A stretch of DNA of 64,000 bases, from contig CANJLB010000015.1 of assembly GCA_947475065.1 (NCBI GenBank), positions 25,824 through 89,823 on the forward strand, written 5' to 3'. Below are positions 56,200 to 64,000 of the stretch, in pieces. Within the stretch, counting starts at the first letter, position 1, and each line of letters begins with the position of its first letter. Below the pieces are notes generated by a model. That model was not told where the DNA came from. It did no database searches and saw only the letters and a program-made list of their open reading frames with translations. Made by a program: the position numbers and the translations under genes. Source of the stretch: Opitutia bacterium (GTDB taxonomy: Bacteria; Verrucomicrobiota; Verrucomicrobiia; Opitutales; Opitutaceae).

Positions 56200-56251
56200 C
56201 TACGGCAAACAAGTTTGCCATCGTCACGCGGGCCGGGCTGACTGGTGCGCT

Positions 56252-57193
56252 GTGACCGAGGAAACCGCCGCCCCGCCCTCGTCTGGCCCCGCACAAGCCG
56301 CCGCGCGAGCGCGGCGGGCCTGGCTCCGGGTTCTGGCGGCGGCCGTGCTCATCGTGCTCGGCTGGATCGGGTGGCACTACGGCGTGGAGATGCCGGCCAT
56401 GCGACGGTCGGCGGCGAAACGCGCGGAGAACGCGCGCACGATCACAGACCTCAACCTCGACCTCGTCTGGATCGCGCCGGGGACGTTTCTCATGGGCACG
56501 CCGCAGACTTTTGTGGCGAGGTGGTTTTACGACACGCGGAAGCAGATCACCCATAAGCCCGGGCCGGCCGATGGGGACTCAGCCATCGAGCGGCCGATGA
56601 CGTGGGTGACGCTGACGCAGCCGTTCTGGCTGGGTCGGACAGAGGTGACGCAGGCGCAGTGGACGGCGGTGATGGGGAGCAATCCGAGTCATTTCAAAGG
56701 GGACGACTTGCCGGTGGAAATGGTGTCGTGGGACGACGCGATGATGTTTTGCCTGAAACTGACAGAGCGGGAGCGGGCGGCTGGGCGGCTGCCGGTGGGC
56801 TATGCCTACACCTTGCCGACGGAGGCGCAGTGGGAGTATGCGTGCCGGGCGGGGACGACGGGGAACTACGCGGGCGACCTCGACGCGATGGCATGGTATG
56901 ACCAGAACAGTGGTGTCACGACGCACCCCGTGGCGACGAAGCAGCTCAACGCGTGGGGCTTGGCGGATATGTCCGGAAATGTCTGGGAAGCGTGTCTCGA
57001 CTGGTATGGCGGTTATCGGGGTGGGGAGGTGACGAACCCACGTGGGCCGGTCTCGGGCAGTGAGCACATCCATCGTGGCGGAGATTTTGGCGGCACTGCC
57101 AACTACGCGCGTTCCGCCTACCGCTTCCACCCCCAGTTGGGCTTCCGCAGCCTCAGCCTCGGCTTCCGCCTCGCCCTCAGTGCCGTCCGATAA
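56252..57193 (+). CDS. Formylglycine-generating-enzyme-like (SUMF1-domain) membrane-anchored protein
   Basis: A 313-residue protein with an N-terminal helix (WLRVLAAAVLIVLGWIGWHYG) and an FGE-sulfatase domain: WIAPGTFLMGTP, LGRTEVTQAQWTAVMGSNPSHF, PVEMVSWDDAMMFC, LPTEAQWEYACRAGT, DMSGNVWEACLDWYGGY, HRGGDFGG and LGFRLALSAVR. The active-site Cys pair of true FGE is not present near the end (ARSAYRF), so it probably does not oxidise sulfatase Cys. Such paralogues are often binding or enzyme-accessory domains. The start is GTG 56252. Confidence 0.82.
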   Translation: MTEETAAPPSSGPAQAAARARRAWLRVLAAAVLIVLGWIGWHYGVEMPAMRRSAAKRAENARTITDLNLDLVWIAPGTFLMGTPQTFVARWFYDTRKQITHKPGPADGDSAIERPMTWVTLTQPFWLGRTEVTQAQWTAVMGSNPSHFKGDDLPVEMVSWDDAMMFCLKLTERERAAGRLPVGYAYTLPTEAQWEYACRAGTTGNYAGDLDAMAWYDQNSGVTTHPVATKQLNAWGLADMSGNVWEACLDWYGGYRGGEVTNPRGPVSGSEHIHRGGDFGGTANYARSAYRFHPQLGFRSLSLGFRLALSAVR

Positions 57194-57666
57194 CGATGGT
57201 TCACGAAACTGGGATAAAATGCGTACCCGGCCCAAACCGGCGGGGTTGCGGATTGTCGCTGCGCTCGGCAACGGCGACCCCGCCCTACAACTCCGGCAAG
57301 TCGAGTTGATGAGAATTCCGGTTGGCGTCCGCTCTTCCGCTCCTCTGCATTTTCGCGATCTACCGCTGAAAATTCAGAAGCCAAGTTACCGAGGCCGCAG
57401 GCCGGCATGAGCCATTCAAGAAGCCATAAGCCAGGAACCGCCGGCACGAAGCACGAAGCACGAAGCACGAAGCACGAAGCACGAAGCACCAAGCACCAAG
57501 CGCCAAGAACCAAACCTCTGCCTCCGAATTTCCGACTTGCCGATAGCCGAACTTCCGACTTTCTCCCGACTTACCCATGAGCACCCCGCTCCACGGCCGC
57601 CTCGGACGACTTTCCGACAGGGCTGCACTGAGTGCAGCCGAATAACACGGTTAGGCGAAGAAATCT
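57194..57666. other. Gene-free stretch with repeats
   Basis: 473 bases with no credible gene. It contains a GGCCTGCGGCCTCGG-family unit in reverse (57386-57407), the GCACGAA heptamer array (57444-57506) and a hairpin GGCTGCAC-TGA-GTGCAGCC (about 57621-57639). The last could terminate or regulate; it lies about 25 bases before the next gene. Confidence 0.6.
57444..57506. repeat. Tandem heptamer GCACGAA, six exact plus three variant copies
   Basis: Six exact GCACGAA units (57444-57485), then GCACCAA twice and GCGCCAA. Nine units of seven bases, none of them in a credible gene. Units are too short and unspaced for a CRISPR array. Confidence 0.9.
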
Positions 57667-58101
57667 ATGGCCGAACTTCCTCCGCTCATGCGTGATCAGA
57701 GAAAAACCGACGCCGACAACTTACGGCTGCTGGCGATCTTTCATTTCGTTGTGGCCGGCCTTGCGGTTGTCGGTCTTGGGTTCCTTTTCCTGCACTACGC
57801 CCTGATGCAGACGGTATTTTCGAATCCCGAGATCTGGAAAAATCAGAAAGGCGGGGGTCCACCGCCCGAACAATTTATTGCGATCTTTAAGTGGTTCTAC
57901 CTTTTCTTTGGCGCGGTCCTGCTCGCTGGAGGCATCGGGAATTTGATTTCCGGAGTGTTCATGCGGAAGAAAAAGAATCGGATGTTTTCGTTGGTCGTCG
58001 CAGGGATCAACTGCGTGCAGTTTCCTTTTGGCACGGTGCTGGGGGTCTTCACCTTTGTTGTCCTGCTTCGAAATTCAGTCCGGGAGATCTATGAGGCCTG
58101 A
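57667..58101 (+). CDS. Hypothetical four-helix membrane protein
   Basis: A 144-residue protein. Helices: about 23-48 (LLAIFHFVVAGLAVVGLGFLFLHYAL), 74-98 (WFYLFFGAVLLAGGIGNLISGVFM), 105-122 and 123-138 (FGTVLGVFTFVVLL), with a KGGGPPPEQF loop. No catalytic motif is seen. The layout recalls small DUF-type membrane proteins of unknown role. It stands alone on the plus strand. Confidence 0.7.
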   Translation: MAELPPLMRDQRKTDADNLRLLAIFHFVVAGLAVVGLGFLFLHYALMQTVFSNPEIWKNQKGGGPPPEQFIAIFKWFYLFFGAVLLAGGIGNLISGVFMRKKKNRMFSLVVAGINCVQFPFGTVLGVFTFVVLLRNSVREIYEA

Positions 58102-58228
58102 CCAGACACCAGGGCCAACGGCCCCTCCGATTCCTGACTTCCTAGTTTCCTGCTAAAAAAATCCGCCTCCGGCTTCAGACTTTCAGCTCTCAGCTTTTTC
58201 CTGCCCGCCCCTCCGCGCTTTCGCGATC

Positions 58229-59227
58229 TTATTTGATCCAGTCCTTGAGGGTTGGGGCCACGGAGGAAATCCAAATATCGAAGCCTTGCTCGACCGGATG
58301 GAGGCTGTCGCTCGTGCGGAAGCCGACGAGGCCGCCCTGCGGGTTCAGGAACTTCTCGTTGAGGTTCACGAAAAACACGTGTTTCTTGTCGTCGAGCCTG
58401 GCGACGATGCGGTTGGCCTCCTCGATTTTTTTGCGGTTGGGGTCGGCCGGGCTCGGGTCGCGCGGGAAGATGGCGACGAGCATGATTTTTGCGTCGGGGA
58501 AATCCTTGCGGAGCTCTAGCGTGATGGCGCCGATGCCCTCGGCGACTTCCGCGCCGCTGGTCTGGGCGTTCAGGTTGTTGGTGCCGATCATGACCATCAC
58601 GGCCTTGGGCTTGCGGCCCTGCCCCTCGCCGTTTTGCAGGCGCCACAGCACGCCCTGGGTGGTGTCGCCCGAGATGCCGAAATTGGCGACCTTCACATCG
58701 GAGAAATATTTCTCCATGACGGCCTTGCCGCCGGGATTGCCACCCCCGTCGTCGTTCACATTCAAGAGGTCGGTGATGGAGTCGCCGAGGAACATCACGT
58801 CGTAGTCGCCGGTGGTGGCGATGTTCACAAACGACTGGTGCCGGCCCGCGTTGCCGGCGGTTGGCCGGATGCAGGGGTTGTCCCGCGGGGCGGGGATGCT
58901 CAGGCTGCCGGCGTATTTTTGAAACAGATCCTTGCTGGGCGAGGTGGTGATGAACCGCTGCAGCTCGGCGTTCATCCGGGCCAGCTCATCCGTGGTGGGA
59001 CGGGCGATGGCGACCTCGGGCGGCACGGGAGCCGGCGGGCCGGGCGGGGTCTGCGGGCCACGGGCGCCGCCGCCCCCGCCGCGACGTCCCCCCGCCGCTC
59101 CGCCGGGCGCCGCGCCCTGGCGTCCGGCGGCCGGGGCGGCCGGCGCAGTCTGGGCATGCAGTTCGCCAACGAGGGATGCGCCCAGGACGGCGCAGAGGAC
59201 AAGGCGGTGGGGGGCGCGGGTGTTCAT
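58229..59227 (-). CDS. Secreted SGNH/GDSL-type hydrolase
   Basis: A 332-residue exported protein. It has a signal peptide (MNTRAPHRLVLCAVLGASLVGELHAQ), a Gly/Arg/Pro-rich linker (about 35-70), then an SGNH domain: block I VMFLGDSITD (catalytic Ser), block II NFGISGDTT (Gly), block III MIGTNNL (Asn) and block V TSDSLHPVEQG (Asp/His). It probably removes acyl groups from sugars or glycans, like platelet-activating-factor-type or rhamnogalacturonan esterases. It lies 24 bp downstream of another secreted esterase on the same strand; both have similar linkers. Confidence 0.85.
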   Translation of the reverse strand: MNTRAPHRLVLCAVLGASLVGELHAQTAPAAPAAGRQGAAPGGAAGGRRGGGGGARGPQTPPGPPAPVPPEVAIARPTTDELARMNAELQRFITTSPSKDLFQKYAGSLSIPAPRDNPCIRPTAGNAGRHQSFVNIATTGDYDVMFLGDSITDLLNVNDDGGGNPGGKAVMEKYFSDVKVANFGISGDTTQGVLWRLQNGEGQGRKPKAVMVMIGTNNLNAQTSGAEVAEGIGAITLELRKDFPDAKIMLVAIFPRDPSPADPNRKKIEEANRIVARLDDKKHVFFVNLNEKFLNPQGGLVGFRTSDSLHPVEQGFDIWISSVAPTLKDWIK

Positions 59228-59251
59228 GGGTGAAGATTTCTCCGGCGGGAA

Positions 59252-60923
<1,672 letters not shown>

Positions 60924-61436
60924 CTATCCCCGAAATCTCCGCCGTGCTCCGGTGCCCCGATTCTCGGCGGCAGGCACCTCCTCCACCATCCGTGCTTTTT
61001 CGATCATCATGACAGGGTCGGCGATGGGTGCGAACGGGCCGGTCGGGCCGATGGCCGGCTGCGGCGTGGGTGGCGGCACGGTCTTCTTGACGGGCATGGG
61101 TATGGGCGGGCTGGGAGGAAGCGGAAACTCCTGCATAGGGTGCGGCAGTATGGGTGGCAGAGTCACGGCCGGTGCGGGTGCCACCGGCAGCGGGGGCACA
61201 GGAGGGTAGGGCGGTGAAGGCAGCTCCGGCGCTGGCATCGGCGGGAGGGGCGGTGAGGGAAGTTCCGGCACGGGTTCCGGCAGGATGGGAGGCAACGGCA
61301 GTTTGGGCGTGGGCTGATAGCTGGCCTGCGGGGGTGGCACGGGCATGGCGCCGGCCGCCATGCTGGCCGCGCCGCGCAACTGAACCAAGGCGAAGACGGC
61401 GAGACAGGAGGCCGAGGCGAGGAGCAGAGATTTCAT
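60924..61436 (-). CDS. Secreted proline-rich repeat protein
   Basis: A 170-residue protein with a signal peptide (MKSLLLASASCLAVFALVQLRGAA). The middle (about 30-140) is a chain of Pro-rich units with alternating ELP and PLPP (LPPILPEPVPELPSPPLPP and similar). The end is mixed and basic. Such chains form extended, wall- or periplasm-spanning stalks. No domain or enzyme motif is seen. The start ATG at 61434-61436 gives the signal peptide. Confidence 0.65.
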   Translation of the reverse strand: MKSLLLASASCLAVFALVQLRGAASMAAGAMPVPPPQASYQPTPKLPLPPILPEPVPELPSPPLPPMPAPELPSPPYPPVPPLPVAPAPAVTLPPILPHPMQEFPLPPSPPIPMPVKKTVPPPTPQPAIGPTGPFAPIADPVMMIEKARMVEEVPAAENRGTGARRRFRG

Positions 61437-61518
61437 GGCGGCAGGGTAGCACTCCGCTGCCATGGTTTCTATGGGGTCTTGCCCAGCCACCCGCATCCTT
61501 TAATCCAGCGCCGTCAAC

Positions 61519-61608
61519 ACCCCTTGAAACCAACGGTTGACGCCCCCGGCAGCTTTGGCTATCTGTCTGTCATGCCACAGCCAATCCCATCCGCCTGATT
61601 GGCCTGAT
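61519..61608 (+). repeat. Duplicated promoter/leader segment, copy 2, with short reading frame MPQPIPSA
   Basis: Matches 52844-52930. TTGACG (61537-61542) is followed 17 bases later by TATCTG, a promoter candidate. The short frame ATG 61572 to TGA 61598 (MPQPIPSA) ends eight bases before the start of the gene at 61607, so it could be a leader peptide. Confidence 0.65.
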
Positions 61609-62089
61609 GACACTTTTAGGCAAAATGAAGCGACCAAGAAGCCTCCGGGATATTGCGGGCATGCTGGTGCACTTTGCCCCGGCGACGGCGATGATGGTCG
61701 CAGCCCTCTGGTTCTTCCCGGTGTATACAGGTGCGGGCCTGGCGTTGCTGCTTGGACTGGTATTCGTGGCAGTTGGACACGGTCGAAAGGTGCGCGCACA
61801 GACTGGAAAAATGGCGAACAAGGCATTTCTGGACGCTTACGGACAGCTCTCACCGCCGCCTGCCATCAGCATATCGTCCTGGTATGGTTATCCGACGTTT
61901 AAGATCACGTTTCGCTCGAAGCCTGAGCTGGAGGCCGCGGCGACTCGAAACGCCGGATTTAAGGCCGGGATTGACAAGGCATTCGGAGGAGCTGGTCCAC
62001 GAAGCCGGCCATTCAGCGCAGACATGGCGGTCTTTTTTACCCACGAAGGCTGCCTCGATGAGCAACGAGCCCGCAATCAGACCGCCTGA
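61607..62089 (+). CDS. Hypothetical membrane protein
   Basis: A 160-residue protein with two membrane helices (LVHFAPATAMMVAALWFFPVYTG and GLALLLGLVFVAVGHG) followed by a basic soluble part (KMANKAFLDAYGQL; SSWYGYPTFKITFRSKPELEAA). The C-terminal half looks like a small alpha/beta domain, unrecognised. Start ATG 61607 is eight bases after the leader frame of copy 2 of the duplicated segment. Confidence 0.65.
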   Translation: MTLLGKMKRPRSLRDIAGMLVHFAPATAMMVAALWFFPVYTGAGLALLLGLVFVAVGHGRKVRAQTGKMANKAFLDAYGQLSPPPAISISSWYGYPTFKITFRSKPELEAAATRNAGFKAGIDKAFGGAGPRSRPFSADMAVFFTHEGCLDEQRARNQTA

Positions 62090-62185
62090 GAAATCGTTGG
62101 TGCCGAAGCGCCCGAGCGGTCGTGGAACTCGAATAGAGAAGCAGCGACGCGAAGGGCGGCACGGGCCACGAAATCTAAGGTTTCG

Positions 62186-62527
62186 ATGAGCCGTGACAGA
62201 CAGTGGCGTTTGCCCTTACGGCTAAACCGGCTGCACATAACATGGACGCGAAGGGCGGAGACGGAATTATTACCTGTTGCCCCGCATAAAGTGACTCCGC
62301 CCTTCGTCTACGTTCGGGCTGATAGCGAACAGACAGCCAGGCATCTTGCGACCGCAGCTTTTGGAGTAGCTGTTGAAGCAACCCCGAAGGGTGACACACA
62401 CCTCAATCCTTGGAGTGATCCCGCTCGCGTGGCGTGTGCCGTTATTCCTGCCACGGGGGCCGATTTTATGGAGCGTGGTTTTACCCTGGAAGGTCCAGAG
62501 GCTGTTCTCTGGCCGGCGGCCGGCTGA
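62186..62527 (+). CDS. Hypothetical small protein
   Basis: A 113-residue frame. The middle (PPFVYVRADSEQTARHLATAAFGVAVEATPKGD, then NPWSDPARVACAVIPA) reads like a real small protein. The N-terminal 30 residues are doubtful, because CGCGAAGGGCGG repeat words lie there. The true start may be later, at about 62270. No family is recognised. Confidence 0.4.
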   Translation: MSRDRQWRLPLRLNRLHITWTRRAETELLPVAPHKVTPPFVYVRADSEQTARHLATAAFGVAVEATPKGDTHLNPWSDPARVACAVIPATGADFMERGFTLEGPEAVLWPAAG

Positions 62528-62693
62528 TATTTCCAAACCTTTGTCAATCAGCCCGGTTTTTGCTGATTTCCTTCCAAACCTGCTCTGCGCGCTGATTATC
62601 CCACAAGTCGTTGATCTTCGACTTCGTTAGGCTTGGTTCGACTTCATGCGGCTGATTTCCAAACCCCGTGGCAACCTTCATGATTTATGAAAC

Positions 62694-62781
62694 TGGCGGA
62701 GAGGGGGGGATTCGAACCCCCGATACCTTGCGGTATACGCGCTTTCCAAGCGCGCGCATTCGACCACTCTGCCACCTCTCC
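62694..62781 (-). tRNA. tRNA-Ser (anticodon GGA)
   Basis: A class II tRNA of 88 bases including an encoded CCA. Acceptor GGAGAGG pairs with CCTCTCC; the D-arm is GGCAGAGTGGTCGAATGC, the anticodon stem CGCGC with loop CTTGGAAA gives GGA, the long variable arm is TATACCGCAAGGTA, and the T-arm is GGGGGTTCGAATCCCCC. It reads UCC and UCU codons. Confidence 0.97.
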
Positions 62782-62967
62782 GGGTGTGGGTGCAAGGGTT
62801 GACTCTAAGCCACCCGTGCTACCTTGGGTCAATCGAAATCCCATGTAAGATAGCGTCATGAGTGAGAAGGCTCCGGCCTCTGAGCCTGGCGGGGGCTGTT
62901 CTTCCGCCGCAAGGCCGATATCAGCCAATCCAAAATCCAAAATCTTAAATTTCCTCCGTCCTCCCGT

Positions 62968-63597
62968 TCACGCCACACGGCCGCGCCGGCGCAAGAGCGC
63001 CACACCCAGCACCGTCAAGCCCAGCAAGACGGCGTAGGTTGAAGGCTCCGGGACGGACGGCGCGGTGGCAAAAGTCGCGGTGAACTGGGCGTCCAACGAC
63101 CCGATGCCACTGTTATCGTGAATCAGGAATCCACCGGGATAAACATCACTGGCAAACATGATGCCGCGGCCGGCGCGTGCGCCACCCTCGACCAGCGCGG
63201 TGGGGGAATCGGAAAAAATCGCGAAATAGGTGGTGCTGACATCGAGCGCCACAGTGCCCGAAAAATTAAAGGTCGCCGTGGCCCCGGCCCCGAGCGTGGA
63301 CCATTGCAGGCTGTTGATCGAGGCGTCCACCAAGCCGATGCCCACGCCACCGGAAAAAATGTCCAAAAAGACGGGCGTGGATGGGAGCGCCGAGGCTGAT
63401 GACACCACAAATGTGAATTGGGTGAGGTAGGCATGGGAGTCCACGAATGAGCCGCTGGTATGGAAGCTGGGCGTGAAGCTCTGCCCGGTGTTGCCGTCAT
63501 CGCCGGTGTTGCCGCCCACAGGCTGCGAGATGACCACTTGTGCCTGCAGTGAGGCTGCAATGCAGAGCGCGAGACCAAGGGATTTGATGACTTTCAT
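62968..63597 (-). CDS. PEP-CTERM sorting-domain protein
   Basis: A 209-residue exported protein. It has a signal peptide (MKVIKSLGLALCIAASLQA), a beta-rich mature region with GQSFTPSFHTSGSF and FVVSSASALPSTPVFLDIFSG, and a C-terminal VPEPSTYAVLLGL sorting signal, hydrophobic helix and RRRGR cluster. It should be processed by an exosortase and exported to the envelope; that enzyme is probably not the one at 31484, which has a differently tailed substrate beside it. The start ATG 63597 replaces a longer frame without signal character. Confidence 0.85.
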   Translation of the reverse strand: MKVIKSLGLALCIAASLQAQVVISQPVGGNTGDDGNTGQSFTPSFHTSGSFVDSHAYLTQFTFVVSSASALPSTPVFLDIFSGGVGIGLVDASINSLQWSTLGAGATATFNFSGTVALDVSTTYFAIFSDSPTALVEGGARAGRGIMFASDVYPGGFLIHDNSGIGSLDAQFTATFATAPSVPEPSTYAVLLGLTVLGVALLRRRGRVA

Positions 63598-64000
63598 ATG
63601 GAAAAACGGATTCACAAAGATGGCGCGGTGGCAACCAAAAAGGCGGGGATATGGGGTAATCCAACACCTAAATGAACGGACGTTTTCATTGCGCAAAGTT
63701 GCCCGCCGCAGCCCATGCCGCGTTCGACAAGAGCGCCATTCTTCATCATCTAGATTTTCCGAGACCTGAGCATGCCCTTCGCGTCCCTTTGCGCCCTCCG
63801 CGTTAAAAACTTCGTCCTCAGTCTCCCTCCCCGCTCCAGACCCTCTGTGCCTCTTGTATGTTCAACCCGATGTTAAACCCGGATGAGGGCAGAGCCAAAG
63901 GCGGCTTCCGAGAATGGGCGATCAAGCTCGTCGGAGGAAGCCGCCTTTGGCGGACTTGCACGTCAGGCTCGGAAGGGCTTGGCTGCAACGACCGGGACGC
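63598..64000. other. Window end, no gene seen
   Basis: 403 bases without a credible gene. It holds the CCTTCGCGTCCCTTTGCGCC repeat (63775-63810) and the inverted repeat at 63894-63951. The PEP-CTERM gene's promoter must lie at the start of this stretch on the minus strand. Confidence 0.5.
63894..63951. repeat. Perfect 16-bp inverted repeat with a 26-base spacer
   Basis: GCCAAAGGCGGCTTCC (63894-63909) and its exact reverse complement GGAAGCCGCCTTTGGC (63936-63951). It could be a strong hairpin, a terminator for a gene beyond the window, or ends of a small non-autonomous element. No target duplication was recognised. Confidence 0.75.

Noticed and set aside
57444..57506. CRISPR array
   Set aside because: Seven-base units without spacers and no cas genes in the window.

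Overview
The window is a GC-rich chromosomal segment of a Gram-negative bacterium, most likely Verrucomicrobiota and probably Opitutaceae-like. The grounds are an Akkermansia Amuc_1098-1102-type pilus/secretin locus, a VPEPS-type PEP-CTERM protein, an exosortase-like enzyme, a lipid A-type acyltransferase and a TonB-dependent receptor, plus many short dispersed intergenic repeats. No database search was possible, so family names come from motif and context recognition.

Layout. 1-2.9 kb (minus): oligopeptide ABC transporter ATPases (oppD and the start of oppF) with a GxxExxY gene between them, then an LpxL-like acyltransferase. 3-11 kb: a small glycosyltransferase, rpsO-pnp, the pdhA-pdhB-pdhC pyruvate dehydrogenase genes and a Nudix hydrolase. 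11.2-18.6 kb (plus): a five-gene pilus-like envelope locus (Amuc_1102, PilM/N fusion, Amuc_1100, Amuc_1099, secretin) closed by a strong terminator. 18.7-20.4 kb: aldose epimerase, tatA and a small protein. 20.65-26.2 kb: a cobalamin riboswitch followed by translationally coupled btuB-F-C-D-cobA, with a decayed C-terminal piece of cobyric acid synthase behind it. 26.7-30.6 kb: a GreA/B-like factor, a patchwork relic and a large secreted metalloprotease. 30.7-34 kb: an AT-rich palindrome, a protein with an unusual sorting tail, an exosortase-like/EpsI-like fusion and an HpsJ-like membrane protein, read here as one dedicated sorting module. 34-37 kb: sodA, tadA, infA and a XerC/D recombinase.

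37-52.5 kb (minus) holds a near-complete respiratory complex I operon, nuoB-C-D-E-F-G-H-I-J-K-L-M-N. No nuoA was found. Two extra genes sit inside it: a four-helix-bundle (23S rRNA IVS type) gene between nuoF and nuoG, and a 75-residue membrane protein between nuoG and nuoH. Most of its wider spacers carry short quasi-tandem or inverted repeats. The nuoD-nuoC spacer has a 10-bp-period A-tract array expected to be bent DNA.

52.5-64 kb is an accessory, partly decaying region: a truncated FGE-like gene, a broken DUF2975-like gene, a frameshifted TPR lipoprotein, small membrane proteins, an FGE-like protein, two secreted hydrolases with Gly/Arg-rich linkers, a proline-rich protein, tRNA-Ser(GGA) and a PEP-CTERM protein. 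An ~85-bp promoter/leader segment is present twice (52.85 and 61.5 kb).

The best candidates for something new are the exosortase/HpsJ-like module with its odd sorting signal, the non-Akkermansia Amuc_1100-type locus, and the repeat families that flank passenger genes inside operons.
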